From: an uncultured Bacteroidota bacterium
GTDB lineage: Bacteria > Bacteroidota > Bacteroidia > NS11-12g > UBA9320
DNA length: 32,466 bases
Assembly (NCBI GenBank): GCA_913043145.1
Contig: CAJWLP010000018.1
Span: 1-32,466, forward strand
Reading direction: 5' to 3'
Shown: positions 8,833-17,350 of the stretch, piece after piece
Layout: every line of letters begins with the position of its first letter
Position numbering within the stretch: the stretch's first letter is position 1
Position numbers and translations under genes: made by a program
Notes under the pieces: model-generated
The model's input: only the letters and a program-made list of their open reading frames with translations
The model's database searches: none
Told to the model about the DNA's origin: nothing

Positions 8833-8847
8833 GTATAATTTTTTAAT

Positions 8848-10584
8848 ATGAACAAAAAAAATGTGTCTATTAAATGGGCATTCAATGAATTCATTTGGCC
8901 AAGAAGAACTATGATAGCTATGGGTCTAATCCTTATTGTAATCAGAAGTTTGACGGGTTTAGTCTTACCTTATGAAACAAAGGTTCTTTTAGATGATATC
9001 GTTCCATCAGGAGATATTTATGGCTTGAAAAACGTGATAGGTTTTGTTTGCTTGGCTATTTTTATTCAAGCGATTACCTCATTTATGCTCACTAGATTAT
9101 TGAGTGTTGAGGCTCAATATTTAATATCACAACTAAGAGCTCAGGTTCAAAAAAAACTATTAACACTCCCAGTTTCTTTTTTTGATAATCACAAGTCAGG
9201 AGCATTAGTGAGTCGAGTAATGAGCGACGTAGAGGGGGTGCGAAATCTTGTAGGCACAGGTCTAGTTCAACTAATTGGTGGTTCGATTACATCTTTGGTA
9301 GCTCTTTTTTTTCTAATTAAAATAAATGCATTAATGACCCTCTTTGTATTGTTGCCAGTTCTTGTTTTTGCCTTCATTGCCTTAAAGGCATTTGGCTATA
9401 TAAGACCAATTTTTCGTGATCGGAGTAAAATAAATGCAGAAGTGACGGGAAGATTAACAGAAACGCTGAATGGTGTCAGGGTTATTAAAGGGTTTAATGC
9501 TGAACTACAAGAAAATGCAACCTTCGAAAAAGGTGTTGAGAGATTATTTCTAAATGTCAAGAAAAGCCTAACAGCAACTGCTTTAATGACAAGTTCGTCC
9601 ACTTTCCTTTTAGGGTTAGCATCAACTGGAATTATGGGGATGGGTGGATATTTTATGATGAAAAATACCATGACAAATGGTGATTTCGTCTCTTTTACCC
9701 TGTTCCTAGGATTTATGATTGCTCCCATAGTTCAGATGAGTAACATTGGTAGTCAGTTGACAGAGGCTCTCGCAGGATTAGATCGAACCCAGGAACTTAT
9801 GAGCCTAGCTGAAGAAGATGACCCAGAAGTAAGAAAACAAATCATCAAAAACATAAAAGGTGATATTAAGTTTAATTCGGTATCTTTTAATTATGAGGAT
9901 AGTAAAGAAGTTCTAAATGATATATCATTTGAGTCTAAGGCTGGAACAGTTACCGCTTTAGTAGGGTCGTCAGGTAGTGGAAAATCAACAATTGCTGGTC
10001 TTGCAGCAACATTTTTAACTCCTAGGGATGGTATGATTACTATAGACGGTCTGGATTTATCAAAGATCAAATTAAGTAGTTATCGTCAGCATTTAGGAGT
10101 TGTATTACAGGATGATTTTTTGTTTGAAGGTACCATTCGGGAGAATATTCTATTTCCAAGACCAAATGCTTCTGACCATGAGCTAATAGCTGCAGTAGAA
10201 GCTGCTTATGTAAATGAATTTACGAATCGTTTTGAGAAGGGTTTAGATACATTAATTGGGGAACGTGGAGTAAAATTGAGCGGAGGTCAACGTCAAAGAA
10301 TTGCTATAGCTCGTGCCTTATTGGCTAACCCTAAAATTATATTGCTTGATGAAGCAACTTCCAATTTAGATAACGAAAGTGAACGATTTATTCAGAAAAG
10401 TTTGGAAATCTTGATGAGAGACAGGACCACCTTCGTAATAGCCCATCGACTGAGCACAATTCAACAAGCAGATCAAATATTAGTAATCGAAGATGGTCAA
10501 ATTGTGGAAAAAGGTAAACATCAGGAATTGTTAGATAAAAAAGGGAGGTACTTTGATTTGTTTACATTTCAAAGTAGAATATAG
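8848..10584 (+). CDS. ABC exporter, fused membrane and ATPase domains (MsbA-like)
   Basis: This half-transporter of 578 residues probably acts as a homodimer in the inner membrane. The six-helix type IV membrane domain spans about 20-300, with clear segments near 24-40, 60-83, 138-157, 162-183, 250-270 and 280-297. The ATPase domain has Walker A GSSGSGKST (373-381), the Q-loop glutamine at 421, signature LSGGQ (477-481), Walker B ILLDEA with D501-E502, and the switch His533. The FFDNHKSGALVSRVMSD region (111-127) is typical of the lipid A/multidrug exporter group. The substrate cannot be read from sequence: lipid A flipping (MsbA role) or drug or peptide export are both possible. It has its own promoter and converges on rlmF with a 28-base gap. 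Confidence 0.9.
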   Translation: MNKKNVSIKWAFNEFIWPRRTMIAMGLILIVIRSLTGLVLPYETKVLLDDIVPSGDIYGLKNVIGFVCLAIFIQAITSFMLTRLLSVEAQYLISQLRAQVQKKLLTLPVSFFDNHKSGALVSRVMSDVEGVRNLVGTGLVQLIGGSITSLVALFFLIKINALMTLFVLLPVLVFAFIALKAFGYIRPIFRDRSKINAEVTGRLTETLNGVRVIKGFNAELQENATFEKGVERLFLNVKKSLTATALMTSSSTFLLGLASTGIMGMGGYFMMKNTMTNGDFVSFTLFLGFMIAPIVQMSNIGSQLTEALAGLDRTQELMSLAEEDDPEVRKQIIKNIKGDIKFNSVSFNYEDSKEVLNDISFESKAGTVTALVGSSGSGKSTIAGLAATFLTPRDGMITIDGLDLSKIKLSSYRQHLGVVLQDDFLFEGTIRENILFPRPNASDHELIAAVEAAYVNEFTNRFEKGLDTLIGERGVKLSGGQRQRIAIARALLANPKIILLDEATSNLDNESERFIQKSLEILMRDRTTFVIAHRLSTIQQADQILVIEDGQIVEKGKHQELLDKKGRYFDLFTFQSRI

Positions 10585-10612
10585 AACTTACCATGTTTTT
10601 TTGAGTTAATTC

Positions 10613-11572
10613 CTATCGTTCTCTAATCCATTTTTTTCTTTGATTCGGGTTGTGATAGGTCCATGCTACAATCCGGCTGCTTTTATTGCCTTGACCCATT
10701 GGAATTGTTTTTACATCAAATGCTTCAACCTTTTTTAGTGTAAGATAAATATTTTTCAGATTTCCGTGTTTGCTAACGAGTGAACTAAACCAAAGAACAT
10801 TTTCTTTAAATTTTTGACTTTCTTTTATCATATTTTTAATAAATCGAAGTTCACCTCCCTCGCACCAAAGTTCATTATTTTTCCCACCAAAACTTAGGTT
10901 TGGTTTTTTGGGTTTTTCGCCTTTTAAATTTTTGATTTTTTTCATGTTTGCGGCTATTGCCTCAGATTGTGATGCATGAAAGGGCGGATTACAAACTGTA
11001 ATGTCAAATTTTTCATTGGTGTCGATAATTCCATCAAAAATATGATTTCCATTTTTTTGGTGTCGAATATTAACACTGAGGTTATTGTTTTTGACAATTT
11101 TTTTAGCAGAATTAATAGAAACTAGATCAATATCAGATCCAACAAAATCCCAGTCATACTCACAATGACCGATAATTGGATAAATGCAATTTGCTCCCAT
11201 GCCAATATCCAAGGCATGTATGATAGGTCCTCTTGGGACTCTTCTGTTATCATCACTTGCCAAAACATCAGCAATGTGATGGATATAATCTGCTCTTCCT
11301 GGAATAGGAGGACAAAGATAGCCTTCAGGAATATCCCAATTTTCTATGCCATAATCAAATTTTAACAAAGACTGATTTAAGATTTTAACCGCCTCCGGAT
11401 TAAAAAAATTGATGGTTTCTTTACCATATTTATTTATACCTACATGTTTTTCTAAATCTGGGGTTTGTTGAATCAGTTTTGGGAAATTATATTTAGTTTT
11501 ATGACGATTCCTTCTATGAAGGCGGTTTTTAACTTCTGATTTTTGAGTATCATTTTTATTGGTTTCAGACAT
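10613..11572 (-). CDS. rlmF: 23S rRNA (adenine-1618-N6)-methyltransferase
   Basis: RlmF methylates N6 of A1618 (E. coli numbering) in 23S rRNA using S-adenosylmethionine. The 319-residue protein shows the family's N-terminal block: LHRRNRHKTKYNF (18-30), INKYGKETINFFNPEAVKILN (46-66) and LCPPIPGRADYIHHIAD (86-102). The SAM motif is DIGMGANCIYPIIG (122-135), and the catalytic N6-adenine motif is NPPF (195-198) followed by HASQSEA. The basic first 28 residues probably contact rRNA. The gene starts at an ATG 46 bases after lptD on the same strand and may be read through from it. A functional link to lptD is not obvious. Confidence 0.93.
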   Translation of the reverse strand: MSETNKNDTQKSEVKNRLHRRNRHKTKYNFPKLIQQTPDLEKHVGINKYGKETINFFNPEAVKILNQSLLKFDYGIENWDIPEGYLCPPIPGRADYIHHIADVLASDDNRRVPRGPIIHALDIGMGANCIYPIIGHCEYDWDFVGSDIDLVSINSAKKIVKNNNLSVNIRHQKNGNHIFDGIIDTNEKFDITVCNPPFHASQSEAIAANMKKIKNLKGEKPKKPNLSFGGKNNELWCEGGELRFIKNMIKESQKFKENVLWFSSLVSKHGNLKNIYLTLKKVEAFDVKTIPMGQGNKSSRIVAWTYHNPNQRKKWIRER

Positions 11573-11618
11573 AATAGGTCAAAATTAACGTGCTTAATAA
11601 CACTAACTAGTAGTTTTT

Positions 11619-14267
11619 TTAGAAGTCGAACCAACTTCTTCTTCTATTGAGTTTAAGATCTTGAAGCGTGCTTGATTTAACATTTATTCCAAATGAAAAC
11701 ATCTGCCTTCCTATTGGGTACCATTCAAAATTCATCTGCCAACAATGTAAATCTCTAAAGAAATTGATGGACGTTAATGATAATTCTTCTTTTGTAATAT
11801 CATACCCACTATTTAGTCCAATCTTCCAGTTTTCAGAAAGTTTGATGTCTCCATTGAATGTAATGCTCTGTGTGACACTTTTTTCAAGAAGAACTGGTTT
11901 GTTTGCTCTCATATTATAATTTATGCTTAAGCTCCATGGGATATTAAAGTCAACATAATTATGTAAGTTATTATTGATATGTTCCAGTTCTTGTTCATTT
12001 GCTGTTTCTGAGGATTTACGTTTGAAAGCTTCAGGGTTTAAATTAGTTGAAATAGATAGATTACTTTGAGTAAAATGACCTAGCTTATCCATGGTATTTA
12101 TTGCATAATTTCTACGACGATATGATCTAGTTCCGTCATCATCTAATTCCCATTGGTATGGATCGAATGAGGTCCCGAATGTCATTCTTATTTTATTTAG
12201 TATAGTTGTATTTCCACTAATGCTAAAGGCAGATAGATTAAATGAATCAGCAAGAAAGTTGTAACCACTTCTTATATTAAGATTTTCAATTATTTTAATT
12301 TTTTTAATACCTCCGTTAGATGTGTCTTTTTGTGATTTAATTTTTATTTCAAGGTTATTTCCTACCCCAAAATTAATGGATGCTTGAGGCCCGGAGGATG
12401 GTCGACCTAGCAACCCATTTTCATATATTGAATATGAGCTAAAAATTTGAGGAGTATCAGTTTGCACAGTTCGATAACCATTAATTTCTCCTGAAGAAAA
12501 ATCTGGGCTATACACTGCAGACATATTAGGACGAATTACATGTCGAATAGCTTGTAGTTTGCTTTCTTTTTTGAAGATTTTCATGCCATATAAAATCGTA
12601 CTTAAGCTTATACTAGTTCGATAGGATATTGCTCGATCAAATCCCTTAATTGTATTAGTGATAAGTGAGTCTTTTTGCTCGTCCCATTTTTTTTCAGTTG
12701 TCTCTAAGTACCAATACTCATCAAAGCTAAAGTTTGGTGAAACAGTAATCCATTTTAATGCCTTGAAGGAGGTACTTATTGGTATGCGATGACTAATCCC
12801 ATTCTTGATTCCTTCTCTAAGATTTATTGTATTAATGGATGGTTCCCCTCTAAGTTGCTCTTGAATACCGCCAATTAATGTTGTATCAATTGTTCTGATT
12901 TCATTTCTAAATGTTCCTTGGTATGATATACCAAAGTTTCTCATAAAACTTCTGATTGTTTTATTTTTTGCATTAAACGTTTTGAAAGGCATTTGTCTAC
13001 TCATACTAGCAGTCATTTGGGGTAGTGTCATTGTTAAGTTGCCCGTACTCAAATTTTGGTTTATATTACTTGCTATGCTCAGGTTTATTTTTCGATTAAA
13101 TAATCCACGACTGTATGAGATACTTGAATTAGAATTTGTACTTATTATATCCTCATAATTTGTAGTATTGTTTTTAAGAAAACTACTAGTTACAAAATTC
13201 ACATTAGCACTAAAATTACTTCCTGGTCTAGACTTAGCATCTTTTGTATAATTCCACCTTAGACTGTAATCATTTGAAACTCGAAATGATGGTGATTCAG
13301 GTTCTCCGAATTCATTTCGATTAAAGCTGAATTGAAGGTTGCCTCTGTATTTATATCGTTTGTAATAATTTGATCTTAGAGTAAAACCCCAACTTCCTCT
13401 AAAATAGATATCACCTGCAATTTGTACGTCAAAAAAATCATTGATCGGAAGGTAATAACCAAGTCCACGAAGATTATATCCCCTCTCTTGCGATTGTCCA
13501 AAAGTGGGGAAAAGTATGCCATGTTTTCTCTTTTCGGGTATTGGAAAAAACCCAAATGGAACTACTAATGGTGTATTAATGCCCTCTATAACTAGATTAG
13601 CAGGTCCAGTAATGATTTGTTTTCCGGGGATAACTTTGATTTTGTCAGCTTGGATATAGAAATGAGGGTCAGGTAAATTACAAGTAGTGAATTGAGCATT
13701 TTTTACATATATGTTTTCTTGACTATCTCTTAAAACTCGTTCACCATGAATATAGCCGTCTTTTTCTGTTGTCAGTACACCAAATGACATTCCCTTTTTG
13801 GATTCAAAGTTATATTTCATTGTGTCAGCCTCATATATTTTACCAGCGTCATCAAAAGAGGGTCGTCCAATATAATTTTGTGTTGAATCATCAACAATTC
13901 CTGTTGCGAACACATCTTTTGTTCGAAAATCGATAGCGATGTAGTCAGCTTTTAGCGTTATGTCTTGAAAATTAATTTGAGCATCACCAAATAAATATGC
14001 TTTTTGAGCATTTAAGTCTAAAATAGTTGAATCTTTTGCATCATATTCTACTTGATCTTCAATATCTGACTGATGATTAGATATTGAGAATAAGTTTGAT
14101 TCTTCTGAAATGGAATCAGTTCTGATTAGAATAGTTTTTTTGCTATCCGTGCTTTGTGCTAAAACTAAATGATGCACAATAACACCTCCTATCAAAAGTA
14201 AAAATCGAGATATTTGGTATGCATTAATAGATGAAATAGAACGATATGTAAATCTGAATCTTTTCAA
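11619..14267 (-). CDS. lptD: LPS-assembly outer-membrane protein LptD, Bacteroidota type
   Basis: LptD is the outer-membrane beta-barrel that inserts lipopolysaccharide into the outer leaflet. The 882-residue protein has a hydrophobic signal segment at about 22-38 ending ...VLAQS, preceded by an unusually long basic n-region. An OstA/LptA-like jellyroll domain follows at about 80-230, with repeated short beta motifs such as AYLFGDAQINFQDITLKADYI and HGERVLRDSQENIYVKNAQF. The rest is alternating beta-strand sequence ending in Trp-Phe-Asp-Phe, as expected for a barrel terminus. The start is a TTG at 14267; no ATG or GTG lies in frame before the signal segment. The N-terminal cysteine pair used by E. 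coli LptD is not evident. The gene is transcribed away from the MCE gene across 309 bases. Confidence 0.88.
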   Translation of the reverse strand: MKRFRFTYRSISSINAYQISRFLLLIGGVIVHHLVLAQSTDSKKTILIRTDSISEESNLFSISNHQSDIEDQVEYDAKDSTILDLNAQKAYLFGDAQINFQDITLKADYIAIDFRTKDVFATGIVDDSTQNYIGRPSFDDAGKIYEADTMKYNFESKKGMSFGVLTTEKDGYIHGERVLRDSQENIYVKNAQFTTCNLPDPHFYIQADKIKVIPGKQIITGPANLVIEGINTPLVVPFGFFPIPEKRKHGILFPTFGQSQERGYNLRGLGYYLPINDFFDVQIAGDIYFRGSWGFTLRSNYYKRYKYRGNLQFSFNRNEFGEPESPSFRVSNDYSLRWNYTKDAKSRPGSNFSANVNFVTSSFLKNNTTNYEDIISTNSNSSISYSRGLFNRKINLSIASNINQNLSTGNLTMTLPQMTASMSRQMPFKTFNAKNKTIRSFMRNFGISYQGTFRNEIRTIDTTLIGGIQEQLRGEPSINTINLREGIKNGISHRIPISTSFKALKWITVSPNFSFDEYWYLETTEKKWDEQKDSLITNTIKGFDRAISYRTSISLSTILYGMKIFKKESKLQAIRHVIRPNMSAVYSPDFSSGEINGYRTVQTDTPQIFSSYSIYENGLLGRPSSGPQASINFGVGNNLEIKIKSQKDTSNGGIKKIKIIENLNIRSGYNFLADSFNLSAFSISGNTTILNKIRMTFGTSFDPYQWELDDDGTRSYRRRNYAINTMDKLGHFTQSNLSISTNLNPEAFKRKSSETANEQELEHINNNLHNYVDFNIPWSLSINYNMRANKPVLLEKSVTQSITFNGDIKLSENWKIGLNSGYDITKEELSLTSINFFRDLHCWQMNFEWYPIGRQMFSFGINVKSSTLQDLKLNRRRSWFDF

Positions 14268-14293
14268 TAAATAAATTACTGCAATAATCGTTC

Positions 14294-14375
14294 AAACCAT
14301 CAATTATATTAGACAAGATTACATGCCTTTTCATTTTGTATATAGAATTAAAGACATTTGGATGGTTTAAGGCAT
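14294..14375. repeat. Interleaved inverted repeats (possible pseudoknot)
   Basis: AAACCATC (14294-14301) is the reverse complement of GATGGTTT (14361-14368). ATGCCTT (14323-14329) is the reverse complement of AAGGCAT (14369-14375). The two right arms are directly abutted and the left arms lie in the same order, so the pairings cross as in an H-type pseudoknot with zero bases between the stems. The arrangement is symmetrical, so a transcript of either strand could fold this way. It is nearer to lptD, whose leader may carry it. Function is unknown, and short repeats like these can arise by chance in AT-rich DNA. Confidence 0.4.
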
Positions 14376-14466
14376 AATTTAGGAAATATTAGTTGAATAA
14401 ATTCGTTTTATATTCTTAAGTGTTTTGAATGATAAATTGGACCATAATGAACCAGAAAAACTACAT

Positions 14467-14487
14467 TAATGTGCATTATTAACATTA
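14467..14487. repeat. Short inverted repeat upstream of the MCE gene
   Basis: TAATGT (14467-14472) and ACATTA (14482-14487) are perfect reverse complements around a 9-base loop. It lies about 30 bases before the putative TATATTTG element, where a regulator could bind, but no known operator is recognised. Confidence 0.3.
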
Positions 14488-14517
14488 TGAAGCAGGTTAA
14501 GAGGTTAAAGTTCTCAT

Positions 14518-14525
14518 TATATTTG
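14518..14525 (+). promoter_or_regulatory. Candidate -7 element for the MCE gene
   Basis: TATATTTG matches TAnnTTTG exactly and stands 51 bases before the ATG at 14577. No good TTTG is present 19-21 bases upstream. TCAGTTTG at 14541-14548 is a one-mismatch alternative, but the TTTG ahead of it is only 15 bases away. Confidence 0.35.
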
Positions 14526-14576
14526 AACCAAGATATTAGTTCAGTTTGCATAAAAACTAATTGAAAGTCAGTTATC

Positions 14577-15524
14577 ATGAAAATATCAAAAGAAAGTAAA
14601 GTAGGTGTTTTAGTGGCCATTGCCATTGCGATTTTAGCAATAGGATACAATTTTATGAAAGGTGAAGATATTTTCACTTCTAGCAATGAATATTACGGAA
14701 AGTATAAAAAGATTGAGGGGCTATTTAAGTCTAACCCAGTACTGATTAATGGTTATAAAGTAGGTAGTGTGAGTTCTGTTCAGATGAGCAATGAGACGTT
14801 AGAACTTACAGTTGGAGTAATTGTTTCAGAAGATATAAAAATCCCTAAAAATTCAATTATGAAGATTGTCAATAATGATATGATAGGAAGTAAGGCAGTT
14901 GAAATCATTTTTGGAGATAGCAAGGAAGTAGCTAAAAATGGTGATTTTTTTACAGCACAACAAGATCAGGGAATCGCTCAAGCAGTGAGCGGTGTTCTTA
15001 CTCCGATAACACAGAGTGTAAACTCAGTATTAGGGAATATGGATACAGCTATTGCTGGTGTTGATTTGAGGGGCACTCTAAGAGATGCTTCCCTTGCTTT
15101 AAGATCATTTAAAGAAACTGCTGATAAGCTAAACAAACTTCTTGATGGTAAAGATGCTCAGATTACCAATATTTTAAATGACGTTGAAAAAACAACTTCT
15201 GGTTTTGGGGGGTTAACTCCCAAGATTGATACCATTCTTCTTGAGCTTGATAAAACTGCTAAAGATCTTAATCAAATTGAATTCAATCAGTTAGCTAGTC
15301 AAATTAATACACTTTCAGAGGAATTATCTAAAACAACTGTGGCGATTAATCAAAAGGATGGATCGTTGGGCATGCTTGTACACGACAAGTCATTGTATGA
15401 CAACCTAGATTCAAGTTTATCTCAATTAAAATCGTTACTTAAAGATATTGAAAAATATCCAAGAAGGTATACCGGTATAACTGAGCGACAACGAAGGAAG
15501 GGTAATAGGTTAAAGGAGAAATAA
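14577..15524 (+). CDS. MCE/MlaD-family lipid-transport protein
   Basis: MCE proteins form periplasmic rings or tubes that carry phospholipids between the inner and outer membranes. This 315-residue protein has one N-terminal transmembrane anchor at about 9-26 with a short cytoplasmic tail. An MCE domain follows at about 36-120, including GLFKSNPVLINGYKVGSV, the central beta strands, and NNDMIGSKAVEI. From about 160 to 300 it is largely helical and probably coiled-coil, with many Leu/Ile heptads such as LRSFKETADKLNKLLDG. The tail is strongly basic. No permease or ATPase partners (mlaE, mlaF) are in the window. Its position opposite lptD suggests outer-membrane maintenance. It ends two bases from pyrD, which converges on it. 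Confidence 0.85.
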   Translation: MKISKESKVGVLVAIAIAILAIGYNFMKGEDIFTSSNEYYGKYKKIEGLFKSNPVLINGYKVGSVSSVQMSNETLELTVGVIVSEDIKIPKNSIMKIVNNDMIGSKAVEIIFGDSKEVAKNGDFFTAQQDQGIAQAVSGVLTPITQSVNSVLGNMDTAIAGVDLRGTLRDASLALRSFKETADKLNKLLDGKDAQITNILNDVEKTTSGFGGLTPKIDTILLELDKTAKDLNQIEFNQLASQINTLSEELSKTTVAINQKDGSLGMLVHDKSLYDNLDSSLSQLKSLLKDIEKYPRRYTGITERQRRKGNRLKEK

Positions 15525-15526
15525 TA

Positions 15527-16540
15527 TTATTTCAGCATCCCGATTTTCTTGATTAATCCAGGACCTGAATAAATAAATCCGGTATAGATTTCAAGTAAGT
15601 TTGCTCCAGCTTCTAATTTAGATTTGGCTGAGGCTTCATCTTCAATACCACCTACTCCAATAATGGTCATGTCCGATTTTTCCCTTATGTATCGAACAAT
15701 TCGGTTAGAGGCGTCTAACAAGATATGACCACTTATTCCGCCATTTCCAAGTTCAGAAACAATTTTGTGATTACTCTTTTTCAGAAGTGTGCGGTCTATA
15801 GAAGTATTGGTAGCAACAATACCTTCAAATGAGATTACTTTTTGCAAGGTTATGATTTCATCCAATTGTGTCAAAGTAAGATCTGGAGCTATTTTTAGGT
15901 AAATTGGTTTCCATACTTCTCTTTCTGAGCGAATTGATATTAAGGCATTTAATATTTTGAGCAATTCATCTTTGTTTTGTAGCTCACGTAAGTTTGGAGT
16001 ATTTGGCGAACTAACATTTACGATGAAAAAGTCAGCTAATTCGTATAATTCTTCAAAGCACTTAACATAATCATCTACAGCTTTTTCATTGGGTGTTGTT
16101 TTATTTTTTCCGATGTTAACTCCAATTTTCATAGAGCAATCACGTTCTTTTTTTCTAAATGATTTTAATCGATTCTTGAGTGCTTTAAGTCCTTCATTAT
16201 TAAATCCCATTCGATTTAAAAGAGCTCGATCTTTTTTTAATCTAAATAATCGTGGTTTTGGATTTCCACTCTGAGGTTTTGGTGTAACAGTACCAATTTC
16301 AACAAATCCAAAATTTAGGGTGTAAAGTTCATTTAAATACTTTCCATCTTTATCAAAACCAGCGGCCAATCCAATTGAGTTTTTGTACGTAATGCCATCA
16401 ATCTTTACAGGGTTGTCCTCAAATTGAAACATGTTATATACAAAGGAGAGTTTACTTAAATACTTAAAAATAAACATGGTGGTGTGGTGTGCTTTTTCAG
16501 CTGACATCAAGAAAAAGAAACCTCGAATTATTTTATACAT
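15527..16540 (-). CDS. pyrD: Dihydroorotate dehydrogenase, class 2 (quinone-dependent)
   Basis: It oxidises dihydroorotate to orotate in pyrimidine synthesis and passes electrons to membrane quinone. The 337-residue flavoprotein has the class 2 amphipathic N-terminus (about 1-37, with the AEKAHHTTMFIFKYL helix). The FMN barrel shows GLAAGFDKDGKYLNEL, EIGTVTPKPQSGNPKPRLFRL and RMGFNN. The catalytic base is the serine of NVSSPNTPNLREL, as in class 2 enzymes (class 1 uses Cys). GVGGIEDEASAKSKLEAGA is the phosphate-binding loop. The ATG at 16540 gives a normal length. A near-consensus element, TAAAATTTG, lies at 16546-16554 on the minus strand only a few bases before the ATG, so the leader may be minimal. 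Confidence 0.96.
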   Translation of the reverse strand: MYKIIRGFFFLMSAEKAHHTTMFIFKYLSKLSFVYNMFQFEDNPVKIDGITYKNSIGLAAGFDKDGKYLNELYTLNFGFVEIGTVTPKPQSGNPKPRLFRLKKDRALLNRMGFNNEGLKALKNRLKSFRKKERDCSMKIGVNIGKNKTTPNEKAVDDYVKCFEELYELADFFIVNVSSPNTPNLRELQNKDELLKILNALISIRSEREVWKPIYLKIAPDLTLTQLDEIITLQKVISFEGIVATNTSIDRTLLKKSNHKIVSELGNGGISGHILLDASNRIVRYIREKSDMTIIGVGGIEDEASAKSKLEAGANLLEIYTGFIYSGPGLIKKIGMLK

Positions 16541-16583
16541 TGCAACAAATTTTATTTAGAACTGATTTAATATCAAAATAAAG

Positions 16584-16615
16584 TTTAGTACCTTCTAAAC
16601 ACATTGTTAATTTTG
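16584..16615 (+). promoter_or_regulatory. Probable promoter of the sdhCAB-ribE run
   Basis: TAATTTTG at 16608-16615 matches TAnnTTTG exactly. A partial -33 element, TTTAG, is at 16584-16588, 19 bases upstream. The predicted transcript would begin around 16621, about a dozen bases before the sdhC ATG at 16634. Confidence 0.5.
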
Positions 16616-16633
16616 TTGTTCTAAATTTAAGGT

Positions 16634-17329
16634 ATGTCAACCAAAAAACAGAAATTATCTAGCATAGGTAAAAAAGTCCTCATGGCACTCACAGGATTCT
16701 TTTTGATGCTCTTTTTGCTTCAACATTTAAGCATAAATCTTTTGTCTGTAATTGATGCAGATATGTTTAACGAAGTTTCACATTTTATGGGGACCAACCC
16801 ACTTGTTCAATACGTACTTCAACCCATATTGATATTCTCAGTTGTTTTTCACTTTGCTTGGGGAATATATTTGGAGTATCAAAACAATCAAGCTCGTGAC
16901 GTTAAATATGCAAAATACAAAGGGAGTGCAAATGCTACCTGGATGAGTAGAAACATGATTATTTCTGGATTAGCTGTACTTGCATTTTTAGCAGTTCATT
17001 TTTATGACTTTTGGCTCCCTGAGATAAATGTAAAATACATACAAGGTGATATGAGTGGAATGTTGCATGGCACAGATCATTTTCGTTATCACGAAGAACT
17101 AGTTGCTAAATTTGCTAATCAACCTATTCGAGTTGTACTATATGTTGTAGCATTTGTGATGTTATCCTTTCACCTTCTTCATGGGTTTCAGTCTTCATTT
17201 CAATCGGTAGGTTTTAACCATTCTAAATATACGCCAATAATCAAAAAGCTAGGAAATTTATTCGCAATTGCAGTTCCAATTGGATTTGTAATTATTGCTA
17301 TTTACCATTACAATATCCACCCTCATTAA
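16634..17329 (+). CDS. sdhC: Succinate dehydrogenase cytochrome b subunit (b558 family)
   Basis: This is the membrane anchor of complex II, carrying heme and the quinone site. The 231-residue protein has five hydrophobic helices at about 14-38, 56-80, 106-128, 163-186 and 207-226. That architecture belongs to the single-subunit, diheme type shared by Bacteroidota, Bacillus and epsilonproteobacteria, not the separate SdhC/SdhD of E. coli. Candidate heme-ligand histidines lie in or near the helices: H31, H73, H122, H180 and H183. A gap of 21 bases separates it from sdhA. The ATG lies just after a good -7 element. Confidence 0.93.
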   Translation: MSTKKQKLSSIGKKVLMALTGFFLMLFLLQHLSINLLSVIDADMFNEVSHFMGTNPLVQYVLQPILIFSVVFHFAWGIYLEYQNNQARDVKYAKYKGSANATWMSRNMIISGLAVLAFLAVHFYDFWLPEINVKYIQGDMSGMLHGTDHFRYHEELVAKFANQPIRVVLYVVAFVMLSFHLLHGFQSSFQSVGFNHSKYTPIIKKLGNLFAIAVPIGFVIIAIYHYNIHPH

Positions 17330-17350
17330 TTAAAAATTATCATTTTAAAC

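Larger units (their letters stand above)
14268..14576. other. Intergenic region between lptD and the MCE gene (309 bp)
   Basis: This is the only gene-free stretch over 300 bases. It must hold the 5' regions of both divergent genes. A -7-like TATATTTG at 14518-14525 faces the MCE gene. I could not find a convincing promoter for lptD. Interleaved inverted repeats occupy 14294-14375 and a hairpin-forming repeat lies at 14467-14487. The only forward reading frame of note, 14487 to about 14566, encodes some 25 unremarkable residues and is probably not a gene. Confidence 0.7.

Noticed and set aside
9396-9728. 110-codon minus-strand frame inside the ABC exporter gene
   Set aside because: It is antisense to the conserved membrane domain and shows no recognisable features.
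14487-14566. Small forward frame (about 25 codons) before the MCE gene
   Set aside because: It has no promoter at a suitable distance, no motif and an ordinary composition. Too short to support.
14408-14686. 92-codon minus-strand frame across the lptD/MCE gap
   Set aside because: It runs antisense into the start of the MCE gene, has no family resemblance, and its sequence reads as the complement of the MCE anchor region.
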